Assembly (NCBI RefSeq): GCF_016765655.2
Contig: NZ_CP086106.1
Coordinates: 3,833,001 to 3,897,000, forward strand
Origin: Skermanella mucosa
GTDB lineage: Bacteria > Pseudomonadota > Alphaproteobacteria > Azospirillales > Azospirillaceae
Direction of reading: 5' to 3'
DNA length: 64,000 bases
Of this stretch, positions 1-7,213 are shown piece by piece. Positions within the stretch are counted from its first letter, which is position 1. Each line of letters begins with the position of its first letter. Below the pieces are notes generated by a model. The model was not told the DNA's origin and did no database searches. It was given only the letters and a program-made list of their open reading frames with translations. Position numbers and translations under genes: made by a program.

Positions 1-327
1 CGCATCGTGATAGACAAGGAAGGCGCCTCCGCCGAGCCCGGAGGACTGTGGCTCCGTCAGCCCGAGGACGAGCTGGACCGCGATCGCGGCATCGATCGCG
101 TTGCCGCCCCGCTCAAGGACGGCCAGACCGGCGCGCGATGCTTCCGCGTTGGCCGAGACGACCATTTCGCTTTCGGCCTCGACCAGGGGCTTCTGGCGGA
201 AGCCGGTGGCGATTTCCGGCGGGAGCCGGTCGTTCAACTGAAGTGCCCATACCGGCAGCGTCGCCGCTACGGTGCCGACCGCGCCGGCGATGATGGATAA
301 AACGACCTGTCTGCGCCCCCGGCCCAT
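1..327 (-). CDS. ggt: gamma-glutamyltransferase, N-terminal part (runs off window start)
   Basis: The minus strand is open from an ATG at 327 to the window edge (109 codons). It encodes a short hydrophobic N-terminus (VVLSIIAGAVGTVAATLPVWA), probably a signal peptide, and then VSANAEASRAGLAVLERGG followed by NAIDAAIAVQ and SSGLGGGAF. These are the signature N-terminal blocks of the gamma-glutamyltranspeptidase family, periplasmic Ntn-hydrolases that transfer or hydrolyse the gamma-glutamyl group of glutathione. The autoprocessing Thr and the small subunit lie beyond the edge. Plus-strand frames here give only low-complexity Arg/Pro-rich peptides and are shadows. Confidence 0.88.
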   Translation of the reverse strand, partial: MGRGRRQVVLSIIAGAVGTVAATLPVWALQLNDRLPPEIATGFRQKPLVEAESEMVVSANAEASRAGLAVLERGGNAIDAAIAVQLVLGLTEPQSSGLGGGAFLVYHDA

Positions 328-375
328 CCTGCTGCTCCTCGATTATGGCGGCCCCTTCCGACCGAAGCGTAATCG

Positions 376-861
376 CTACATGGGCGAGCCTGCACCACTT
401 TCCCCGGCCAGTTCCCGCGCCTCTTCGAGACGTTCCATGCACTGGGCCGTATCGCCCTGGCGGCCGGCATTGCGGGCACCGAGCAACAGGGTCTCCACCT
501 GCGCCCGTTCCGCCGCACCCATTTCCGGCTGTCCGCCCGGAACCGCCCCTTGGGGAGCGCCGTCCTGCCGCGGGATCGCCGGTGCCGTGTCCATGCCGTC
601 GGCGCTCGGATTCGGCGGCTCGACCACACGCCCGGCGCCAATGTCGGGCGGCTGGATGACGCCGCCGGACTGGGCGAGGCTTTCGCTGCCAGCGCTCCCC
701 CCACTCCCCGCCTGGGGGGCGCTTCCGTTCAGCCCCAGCGATCCGGCCAGCTGGTCGACCTCGGCGAGGCAATCCTGAGCCTGGCCCTGTTGGGCATAAG
801 TGGCCGAAGTCGCACCGGTCAGGATGACCGACGCAGTCAAGAGCATACCCAGTCCACGCAT
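376..861 (-). CDS. secreted protein of unknown function
   Basis: A 161-residue protein starts at the ATG at 861, directly behind the ribosome-binding site AAGGAGG; longer upstream starts in this frame overlap the divergent permease gene. Residues 1-24 (MRGLGMLLTASVIL, then ATYAQQ) form a Sec signal peptide with a likely AQQ cleavage area. The mature part has one early Cys (DCLAEVDQLAGSL), a Gly/Ser/Pro-rich linker, and a C-terminal helical block (QVETLLLGARNAGRQGDTAQCMERLEEARELAG) with a second Cys. This block resembles small periplasmic helical proteins with one Cys at each end, possibly disulfide-linked. I do not recognise a named family. It is divergent from the AI-2E-family gene with about 95 bp between them. 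Confidence 0.7.
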   Translation of the reverse strand: MRGLGMLLTASVILTGATSATYAQQGQAQDCLAEVDQLAGSLGLNGSAPQAGSGGSAGSESLAQSGGVIQPPDIGAGRVVEPPNPSADGMDTAPAIPRQDGAPQGAVPGGQPEMGAAERAQVETLLLGARNAGRQGDTAQCMERLEEARELAGESGAGSPM

Positions 862-955
862 TCGAACCTCCTTCGACCTGTCATGCCCTGTCAACACCTG
901 GAGGAGCGGTTTCGTCCCCCATGGCGCGGGCAGGCGCAACAAGTGATCGGGGAAC

Positions 956-2959
956 ATGTTCACAGGAGGCTCTATCCCCAACTTGCGGCCGCCCTGTAAA
1001 ATGCCAGCCTCGACGTCCGGTCCCCGGGTCTTCTCCCCGCGATCCCATTCGCCGCAATTCCAGCCGCCGCAATCCCAGCCGCCGCAATCCCAGCCGAGTG
1101 TCCGGCCGCTCCGCGTCCAGCCGGCCGCCCCGGCGGTATCGCCCGGCACGACGCTCGGCATCATCGTGACCGTCGTCGCGGCGCTCTATTTCGGCCGGGA
1201 CATCCTGATGCCGGTCGCGCTGGCGATCCTGCTCAGCTTCGCGCTGGCGCCGATCGTGATCCGCCTGCGCCGCTGGGGACTGGGCCGGGTCCTCTCGGTG
1301 ATCCTGGTCGTCCTGCTGATGTTCACGGCGATACTGGGCTTCGGCACCCTGGTGGCGAGCCAGCTTGTCGACCTGGCTCGCAACCTCCCGAACTACGAGC
1401 AGAACATAAGGGCCAAGATCCAGAGCGTACGGGGGGCGACCGAGGGGGGCGGCGGCGGCGTGATCGACCAGGCGTCGGAGATGCTGCGCGATCTCAGCAA
1501 GGAACTGGAGCAGGCGACCACTCCCAGTACCGAAGAGGTCGCCCGCCAAGCCGGGGAGGATGGACGGCTCGAGGTGCTGCGCCCCATCCCGGTCGAGATA
1601 CACGAGCCGCGCCCATCGCCCTGGAACGAGATCCAGACCTTCCTGGGGCCGCTGGTCGCCCCGATCGGCACCGCCGGCATCGTGCTGGTGTTCGTGATCT
1701 TCATGCTGCTTCAGCGGGAGGACCTGAGAGATCGCCTGATCCGGCTGGTCGGGGCCAACGACCTGCACCGGACGACCGAGGCGATGGACGAGGCCGGGGC
1801 CCGGGTCAGCCGATACCTGCTGATGCAGCTGATCATCAATGTCACCTACGGCATCCCGGTCGCGGTCGGCCTCTACTTCATCGGCGTGCCCAACCCCATA
1901 CTGTGGGGCGTGCTGGCGACGGTGCTGCGCTTCATACCCTATGTCGGCCCGGTCGTGTCGGCCTTCTTCCCCATAGTCCTGTCGTTCGCGGTGTCGCCCG
2001 GATGGACCGACCCGCTGCTGACCATCGGCCTGTTCCTGGGGCTGGAGCTGTTCAGCAACAACGTGCTGGAACCCTGGCTCTACGGCAGCAGCACCGGCCT
2101 GTCGCCGCTGGCCGTGATCGCGGCGGCCGTGGTCTGGATCACCCTCTGGGGGCCGGTCGGGGTCCTGCTCGCGACGCCGCTGACGGTCTGCCTCGTCGTC
2201 ATCGGCCGACACGTGCCGCAGCTCCAGTTCCTCCACGTGATGTTCGGCAACGATCCCGTCCTGCCGATCGAGGCCAGGTTCTATCAGAGATTGCTCGCCC
2301 GTGACCCCGCGGAAGCGGCGGAACTGGTGGAGGAAGCCGCCGGCGAACGTCCGCTCGCGGTCCTCTACGACGAGTTGATCCTGCCCGCCCTCCATCTCGC
2401 GGAGACCGACCGCCAGCGCGGCTCCTTCGACAACGTCACCCAGGCGGCCATCGCCGAAGGCATCGACACCGTGGTGGAAGCGCTCGACGACTATGAGGAG
2501 CCACCGGCCTCGGAAGATGATGCCGCCGAGAACGATGCCGTCAGAAGCCAGGCGGCTCCCGTCCGCGTCCTGTGCATCGCCGGCCGGAACGAGCTGGACC
2601 GGGCGGCGGCGGTCCTTACGGCCCATCTGCTGGAGCGGGACGGGTTCAAGGCGGAAGCCCTGCCCTGCGAGGCCGTATCGCTCCGCAACCTCGCCAAGCT
2701 CGACATGTCGGATGTCCGGCTCGTCTGCCTGTCGTATCTCAACCCTGGATCGGTCCAGCATGCCCGGCGGGTGGTGAGACGCCTGCGTGGCAAGCTGGGC
2801 ACTTCGACTCCCATCGTGGTCGGGATGTGGAGCGGACCAGGCACTTTCCCCCCGGCGGATGCAGAGAGCACCATATCGGCGGACAGGCTGGAAACCACCC
2901 TGTCCGGAACGCTCGCCCATATCAGGAATCAGCAAATCTTCGGGAGTACAGAGAGCTGA
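956..2959 (+). CDS. AI-2E family transporter (PerM-like permease) with C-terminal extra domain
   Basis: This is a 667-residue inner-membrane protein of the AI-2E/UPF0118 permease family. After a Pro/Gln-rich N-terminus (about residues 20-50, partly encoded by 15-bp repeats) come two membrane segments (LGIIVTVVAALYFGRDILMPV and RVLSVILVVLLMFTAILGF), an extracytoplasmic helical loop (about 130-220), and the conserved C-terminal membrane bundle (about 225-430, with the GVPNPILWGVLATVLRFIPY and GPVGVLLATPLTVCLVVIG blocks). Family members number about 350-400 residues, so about 230 residues are additional. Residues about 530-640 (VRVLCIAGRNELDRAAA, later LVCLSYLNPGSVQHARR) look like a Rossmann or B12-binding-like alpha/beta domain without the cobalamin His. 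An alternative start is the ATG at 1001. The transported substrate is unknown. Confidence 0.85.
   Translation: MFTGGSIPNLRPPCKMPASTSGPRVFSPRSHSPQFQPPQSQPPQSQPSVRPLRVQPAAPAVSPGTTLGIIVTVVAALYFGRDILMPVALAILLSFALAPIVIRLRRWGLGRVLSVILVVLLMFTAILGFGTLVASQLVDLARNLPNYEQNIRAKIQSVRGATEGGGGGVIDQASEMLRDLSKELEQATTPSTEEVARQAGEDGRLEVLRPIPVEIHEPRPSPWNEIQTFLGPLVAPIGTAGIVLVFVIFMLLQREDLRDRLIRLVGANDLHRTTEAMDEAGARVSRYLLMQLIINVTYGIPVAVGLYFIGVPNPILWGVLATVLRFIPYVGPVVSAFFPIVLSFAVSPGWTDPLLTIGLFLGLELFSNNVLEPWLYGSSTGLSPLAVIAAAVVWITLWGPVGVLLATPLTVCLVVIGRHVPQLQFLHVMFGNDPVLPIEARFYQRLLARDPAEAAELVEEAAGERPLAVLYDELILPALHLAETDRQRGSFDNVTQAAIAEGIDTVVEALDDYEEPPASEDDAAENDAVRSQAAPVRVLCIAGRNELDRAAAVLTAHLLERDGFKAEALPCEAVSLRNLAKLDMSDVRLVCLSYLNPGSVQHARRVVRRLRGKLGTSTPIVVGMWSGPGTFPPADAESTISADRLETTLSGTLAHIRNQQIFGSTES
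1051..1095 (+). repeat. three 15-bp tandem repeats coding QPPQS
   Basis: The unit gccgcaatcccagcc occurs three times in tandem; the first copy differs by one base. In frame it gives repeated Gln-Pro-Pro-Gln-Ser near the permease N-terminus. The copy number could vary by slippage without breaking the frame. Confidence 0.85.
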
Positions 2960-3028
2960 TCACGGGCATTTCCTGTTGTTAACGATAAGGAAATAACCAA
3001 ACGCTCGAAGTTCAGAAGGGGAATTACG

Positions 3029-3442
3029 TTGGGTGGAGTGCGTCTCATCATAGCCGAGGATCAGTTGCTGGTCGCGCTCGACATGGAGACGATCCTGACC
3101 GGAGCCGGCCATGAAGTCTGCGGCATCGCCTCCAATGCCGACGAAGCGCTGACCCTGGTGGCGGAGCACCGGCCAGACCTGGCGCTTCTGGACGTCGAGC
3201 TTGGCGGCACCGACGGACTGGAAGCGGCCCGCCTGATCATGGACCGCTGGCAGGTGCCCACGCTGCTGGTCACCGGTCACGTCACCATGGAGATCGCGCG
3301 GGGGGTGGGTGTCGTCGGGCTGGTGCGCAAACCCTTCACGGAGCGCACCCTGCTGGCCACCATCGACGCATGTCTCACATGGCTCGCCGATGGCGTGGTC
3401 CAGGAGCCGCGACCGCCGGGTTTTATCGGACCGGACATCTAA
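3029..3442 (+). CDS. single-domain response regulator (receiver only)
   Basis: A 137-residue CheY-like receiver without an output domain. It has the acidic pair (AEDQ, residues 9-11), phosphoacceptor Asp55 in LALLDVEL, the Thr switch (LLVTGH) and the Lys of LVRKPF. It probably signals through protein partners or acts as a phosphate sink. The start is a TTG behind an AGAAGGGG ribosome-binding site; a GTG three codons later is the alternative. It lies between the permease and the ECF sigma gene, separated from the latter by 431 bp, so it is probably transcribed alone. The sequence does not show which kinase phosphorylates it. Confidence 0.85.
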   Translation: MGGVRLIIAEDQLLVALDMETILTGAGHEVCGIASNADEALTLVAEHRPDLALLDVELGGTDGLEAARLIMDRWQVPTLLVTGHVTMEIARGVGVVGLVRKPFTERTLLATIDACLTWLADGVVQEPRPPGFIGPDI

Positions 3443-3873
3443 AGCGGTACCCGATCAGCCTGACCCGGCCGTAACAGGCGGGTCGATGCGTTGGCCCATG
3501 GCCCAACGCATCGCGACAATTGGAACGACAGGCTGTGTGGAACCGGTCAATCTGGTCAGAAACCGTTCTAGCGTTCCGGCCGGAACATCAGGGCGCCGAC
3601 GGATCGGAGTGAGCAGCCAATCGAAGCTGAGGTATCACACCTGAAACTTATTCATCAGCAACGGTGCCGGACTCTTGAAAAGCTCAGCCTAAGTAACAAA
3701 AGGCCCATCATTGGTCATAGCGGCATGTTCGACATGGTTCCGCACGATCCGAATAGTATCAGTTGGTATAAGTATTTATTGTAATGGACAGGCACCGTCA
3801 GTTCCGTAGATAAATCTGCTACTTGAAACGTCGGCAGCCTCGGGGCACAGCCGCTTTATCACCGGACTGAAGC
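3443..3873. other. non-coding region before the ECF sigma gene
   Basis: This 431-bp stretch has no convincing gene. Its first 80 bases hold a stem-loop that probably ends the response-regulator transcript. From about 3640 it becomes AT-rich relative to the surroundings and presumably carries the sigma-gene promoter. I looked for an EcfG-type promoter (GGAAC, 16-17 bases, CGTT); GGAAC at about 3540 pairs with CGTT only at a 20-base spacing, so I do not call it. Confidence 0.6.
3484..3513. terminator. stem-loop after response-regulator gene
   Basis: Eleven-bp perfect arms (cgatgcgttgg / ccaacgcatcg) close over a short near-palindromic centre. There is no T-run, so termination is an inference. 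The hairpin resembles the one at 4446-4465. Confidence 0.45.
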
Positions 3874-4377
3874 ATGACTTCGTGGGCCTTGCAGGATATG
3901 CGGCACGCTATCACCACCATGATGCCGGACCTGCGGCGCTATGCGCGTTCGCTGACACGATCAGCCGATGCCGCTGACGATCTCGTCCAGACAGCCTACG
4001 AGCGCGTCCTGACGCGACAGGTATCTCTGGAATCCATCGAGCAGCCGGCGAGCTGGATGCGCTGCATCATCCGGAACCTGTGGGTCGACCAGAAGCGCAG
4101 TTCCCGGGAGCGTCTGTCGGCGCCGTTGGAAGACGGCGAGCATATCGGAACGGAGGAAACCGAGCGGACCCTGATCGCACGCTCCACCCTGATGCGGGTG
4201 CGAGAGGTGATGGCGGCGCTTCCCGAGGAGCAGCGCGCGCCCATCATGCTGGTCTGCGTCGAGGGCTTCAGCTACCAGGAGGCCGCCGCGGAGCTGAACA
4301 TTCCGATCGGCACCCTGATGAGCCGCCTTGCTCGGGGACGGCTTGAACTCGCCAGACGGGTAGGTTTGGCGAAATGA
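3874..4377 (+). CDS. ECF-type RNA polymerase sigma factor
   Basis: A 167-residue sigma-70-family factor of extracytoplasmic-function size. Region 2 spans about residues 15-85: LRRYARSLTRSADAADDLVQ, then RQVSLESIEQPASWMRCIIRN and the WVDQKRS segment, which bind core polymerase and the -10 element. Region 4 spans about 105-160: VMAALPEEQRAPIMLVCVEG, then FSYQEAAAELNIPIGTLMSR, the -35-binding helix-turn-helix. The pattern is close to the EcfG (general stress response) group of alphaproteobacteria, but no NepR or PhyR gene lies beside it and no anti-sigma gene follows, so the regulon is unknown. An ATG eight codons downstream is an alternative start. Confidence 0.9.
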   Translation: MTSWALQDMRHAITTMMPDLRRYARSLTRSADAADDLVQTAYERVLTRQVSLESIEQPASWMRCIIRNLWVDQKRSSRERLSAPLEDGEHIGTEETERTLIARSTLMRVREVMAALPEEQRAPIMLVCVEGFSYQEAAAELNIPIGTLMSRLARGRLELARRVGLAK

Positions 4378-4445
4378 GGCGCGACCGCTGACCACCCCAG
4401 GAAGCATCCTCCTGCGGAATACCAAGTCGAGGAGCATCCGCAAGG

Positions 4446-4465
4446 GTTGGGCCCGAGGGCCCAAC
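4446..4465. terminator. bidirectional stem-loop between convergent genes
   Basis: Perfect 9-bp arms GTTGGGCCC / GGGCCCAAC with a 2-base loop sit between the converging sigma factor and SRPBCC genes. There is no T-run on either side. Confidence 0.5.
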
Positions 4466-4513
4466 GCACTGCGGGAGAAAACGTGGACGGCAGCCCCCTG
4501 GCGCCGCGGGACC

Positions 4514-5209
4514 TCAACCGCTACGGCCGGACGGCTGACCTTCCGTGGTGGTGATCTCGCCCGCTTCCATCAGCTGCTTGAGCCGGCGCAGCGCCCGGTG
4601 GGCATGGAGTTGGGGCTCCTGTCCCGATAGCATGGCGATCCCTCGGCCCAGCCGGCCCAGCGGCGGTTCGTAAGTCAGTTCGAGCCGTACTTCCGTGCCG
4701 CGGCCGCCCGGCGCGTCGGCGAACGTAACCCAGCCCGAGTTATGCACCTGGGCGTCGCCGACGCTGCGCCAGGCGATGCGCTCGTTCTCGCGGTCGTCAT
4801 CGACCTCCGCGTCGAAGGTCACCTTTGCCCCGCCCGGTCCGTTGACTACCCAGTGGGAGTGGCGCGGGTCCCGTACGTCGATCCGGTCGATTTCCGTCAT
4901 GATCCGCGACAGGTTCGTGAAGTCGCGCCAGAACCGGTACAGTTCCTCGCGCGGCTTGGCGATCGTGACCGAATGGCGGATGGTGACCGGTTTCGGGTGG
5001 ATGGCCGGCATGTCGCGCAAGTCCGGAAGATGGAGGCGCTCCCTTACGGCATCGTTGGCGACGCCGCTGGCGAGCAGGCCCGCCCCGGCCGCCGTCAAGG
5101 CCGCCCCAGCCCAACCGCCGCGGCGCAGCCCCTGGACGGTCAGCAATCCACCGCCGGCCAGCAAGGCGTAGCGGCCCCAGTTCGCGGCCGCCGTCATCGA
5201 TCGATCCAT
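4514..5209 (-). CDS. SRPBCC (START/cyclase-like) family membrane-anchored protein
   Basis: A 231-residue protein. The start is the ATG at 5209 behind CAGGAGGGTAG; an upstream start would add 12 unlikely residues. Residues 10-60 are Gly/Ala-rich and hydrophobic (RYALLAGGGLLTVQGLRRGG, then AALTAAGAGLLASG), a glycine-zipper-like membrane segment. Residues about 80-210 form an SRPBCC fold: the ITIAKPREELYRFWRDFTNL-like strand and helix, WVVNGPGGAKVTFDAEV, and LTYEPPLGRLGRGIAMLSG. Such domains bind hydrophobic ligands. Homologues in soil alphaproteobacteria are annotated as cyclase/dehydrase or SRPBCC proteins; the ligand is unknown. The small gene immediately upstream is probably cotranscribed. 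Confidence 0.8.
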   Translation of the reverse strand: MDRSMTAAANWGRYALLAGGGLLTVQGLRRGGWAGAALTAAGAGLLASGVANDAVRERLHLPDLRDMPAIHPKPVTIRHSVTIAKPREELYRFWRDFTNLSRIMTEIDRIDVRDPRHSHWVVNGPGGAKVTFDAEVDDDRENERIAWRSVGDAQVHNSGWVTFADAPGGRGTEVRLELTYEPPLGRLGRGIAMLSGQEPQLHAHRALRRLKQLMEAGEITTTEGQPSGRSG

Positions 5210-5251
5210 GTTTCTACCCTCCTGGTTTTCCGTTGATGGCCGCATCCGCTG

Positions 5252-5563
5252 TCAGGGAAGGCCGCCGATGCCGCCCAGTGTGCCCGCCTTGGTCCCGGTG
5301 GAGTCGGGATCCTCGTCATGCCCATAAGGCTTGCCGTCCGCATCCAGCGTCGGCGAGGCCCCCTGTTCCATCCGGCGCTCCTTGCCCGTCCGCATGGCTT
5401 GGTCGGGTTCGGGATCGAGCCCTCCGACCGAAGCCGATTCGCCCTGCTCGTCTGCAAGGTGGCGGGCGTCGCGCTCCATGATCACGTCGGTCCGGCTGCG
5501 GATGTCCTGCGGACGCTCGCCCACCGGCTTCTCACGCTTTTCGCGGGCTTCACGGTCGTTCAT
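5252..5563 (-). CDS. small hydrophilic protein of unknown function
   Basis: A 103-residue, strongly charged protein starting at the ATG at 5563 (MNDREAREKREKPVGERPQ). It has no membrane segment or Cys, and a Gly/Asp-rich tail (GKPYGHDEDPDSTG). The composition suggests an intrinsically disordered, possibly stress-related protein. It lies 42 bp upstream of the SRPBCC gene on the same strand. I do not recognise a family. Confidence 0.55.
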   Translation of the reverse strand: MNDREAREKREKPVGERPQDIRSRTDVIMERDARHLADEQGESASVGGLDPEPDQAMRTGKERRMEQGASPTLDADGKPYGHDEDPDSTGTKAGTLGGIGGLP

Positions 5564-5726
5564 TGCCTTGTCCCTGGACTGTTGTAGTGCCTTCGACAAC
5601 AGCCTGGACGCCAGACCATTGCGTGGCGACGCGCGGTTCCACCTTGGCTTGTCGCGCCCTATATGCGGCCGGCATGGAGCGTGTATCATCGCGGTACGGT
5701 AATCACGGCACGCGGAGCGACGATCG

Positions 5727-6263
5727 ATGAAATTCCGGATTGCCATGAAGGGCGCCCCGATGCGGGTCGCCGCGCTGACGGCGCTGGTCCTGCTCACGGG
5801 CCTTTCCCACGGGACGGCCTACGCCTCGGAGCAGGCCAACGGCCTGACGCTCGATCCGCCCAGCGGCTGGAGCCGGTCCCAGGAGGGGACCAACGTGGTC
5901 TACCGGACGCAGACGTGCAGCCTGTCCGTCCTGGCTCCGAGGGCATTGGGGGGCGAACGCCCGGTGCCTTTCTTCCAGCAGACCTGGAATTCGGTCAAAG
6001 GACCGCTGCGGGTCCTGCGCGAGCAGCCGCCGACGCAGATGCGGACGGGCGACGGATCGGTCGGCCGCTATGCCTCCGCCGTGGTGGATTCCGGCGCCGA
6101 CGAGCGCGTCGTCGCCGTGTTCATGGCGAGCGACTCGCGGGACGCCCACTTCATGGTCTTCACCGGAGAAGCGGCGGACTGCGAGCCCCATCTGCCGAGC
6201 GCGGAAACGGCCATGCGGAGCGTCACGTTGGGCCGACGCGGCGCGACTCCCGCGCCGCTGTAG
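5727..6263 (+). CDS. secreted protein of unknown function
   Basis: A 178-residue protein with an N-terminal signal peptide (MRVAALTALVLLTGLSHGTA, then YASE, cleavage probably after AYA). The mature part starts NGLTLDPPSGWSRSQEG, continues with beta-type sequence, and contains two Cys (TCSL and DCEPH) that could form a periplasmic disulfide. The first 11 residues precede a second ATG (MRVAAL), which may be the true start. It has the size and shape of small periplasmic proteins with a GW-type N-terminal motif; the function is unknown. It is divergent from the small charged gene at 5563 with about 160 bp between them. Confidence 0.7.
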   Translation: MKFRIAMKGAPMRVAALTALVLLTGLSHGTAYASEQANGLTLDPPSGWSRSQEGTNVVYRTQTCSLSVLAPRALGGERPVPFFQQTWNSVKGPLRVLREQPPTQMRTGDGSVGRYASAVVDSGADERVVAVFMASDSRDAHFMVFTGEAADCEPHLPSAETAMRSVTLGRRGATPAPL

Positions 6264-6316
6264 GCCGGGAAGCCGAGCCTGTAGCCGGGGCCGGGTACAC
6301 CTGATCGGGTAACGCC

Positions 6317-7180
6317 CTAGCGGCCGTAAGCCTTCCAGCCGCGGCCGGTGCGGCGCCCCTGGTGGCCGGCCGCGACCCGCTGCTTCAGGAGGGGGCGCGG
6401 CAGGAAGCGCGGGCCGTAGGCGTCGTGCAGGATCTCCTGGACCTGGAGCGTCAATCCGTTGGTCACCAGGTCCATCAGCTCGAACGGACCGACGGGGTGG
6501 CCGAGGCCCAGGCGACAGGCCTTGTCGATGTCCTCCGGCGTCGCGACCTCCTCCTCGGCGAGGCGGACGGCCTCGATCAGGAAGGCATGCAGCACCCGGT
6601 TGACGGCGAACCCGGCGACGTCCTTGACCTGGATCGGCTCCTTCGCGGCGGCCCAGCAGATCTCCATCACCCGGTCCACGACGTCCGGCGCGGTCTCGAA
6701 GCCGGGGATCACCTCGACGAGCTTCATGCGGCTGACCGGCGAGAAGAAATGGGTGCCGAGGAAGCGATTCCGCCGCTCCGCCGACAGCGCCGCCGCCAGG
6801 GTCGAGATCGGGATGGTCGAGGTGTTGCTGGCGAGCAGGCAGTCCGGCGCGCAGATCGCGTCCAGGCGGCGGAAAACCTCTGACTTGACCGAGACGTCCT
6901 CGAACACCGCCTCGATCACGAACTCGCGGTCGGCATATGCCGCGAGGTCCGGCGTCGGCAGCAGGCGGTCGAGCGTCGCCTGTTTGTCCTCCGCCTTGTA
7001 AAAGCCCCGTGAGGCGCCCTTGTCCAGCACCTCGCCGAGCCGCGCCATGGCGCGATCGATCGACGCCGGATCGTTGTCATGCAGCCGCACCTCGTTGCCG
7101 GCGAGGGCGAAGCTCAGCGCGATCTCCGCGCCCATCATGCCGGCGCCGACGATTCCGATTCTCACGGGTCCGATACTCAT
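6317..7180 (-). CDS. 3-hydroxyacyl-CoA dehydrogenase
   Basis: A 287-residue cytoplasmic enzyme that oxidises (S)-3-hydroxyacyl-CoA to 3-ketoacyl-CoA with NAD. The N-terminal Rossmann domain has the GAGMMGAEIALSFALAG nucleotide motif (residues 11-27) and acidic HDND at the end of the second strand. The catalytic dyad is in LGTHFFSPVSRMKLVEVIPG (His) with a downstream Glu. The C-terminal domain has FAVNRVLHAFLIEAVRL and GLGHPVGPFELMDL. The length is normal for the stand-alone (Hbd/PaaH-type) family. The gene lies 33 bp behind the acyl-CoA dehydrogenase gene on the same strand, so both are probably one beta-oxidation operon read from the regulated promoter near 9170. Confidence 0.93.
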   Translation of the reverse strand: MSIGPVRIGIVGAGMMGAEIALSFALAGNEVRLHDNDPASIDRAMARLGEVLDKGASRGFYKAEDKQATLDRLLPTPDLAAYADREFVIEAVFEDVSVKSEVFRRLDAICAPDCLLASNTSTIPISTLAAALSAERRNRFLGTHFFSPVSRMKLVEVIPGFETAPDVVDRVMEICWAAAKEPIQVKDVAGFAVNRVLHAFLIEAVRLAEEEVATPEDIDKACRLGLGHPVGPFELMDLVTNGLTLQVQEILHDAYGPRFLPRPLLKQRVAAGHQGRRTGRGWKAYGR

Positions 7181-7213
7181 GGGCGGTTCTTCCAGGAAAT
7201 AGTGAGGATACGG

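Noticed and set aside
881-2935. Minus-strand open frame of 684 codons opposite the permease
   Set aside because: High-GC shadow; the product is Arg/Asp/Gln-rich without motifs, and the plus strand encodes a clear AI-2E-family protein.
3540-3572. EcfG-type promoter GGAAC...CGTT before the ECF sigma gene
   Set aside because: The spacing is 20 bases instead of 16-17, and the position is 300 bases from the gene.
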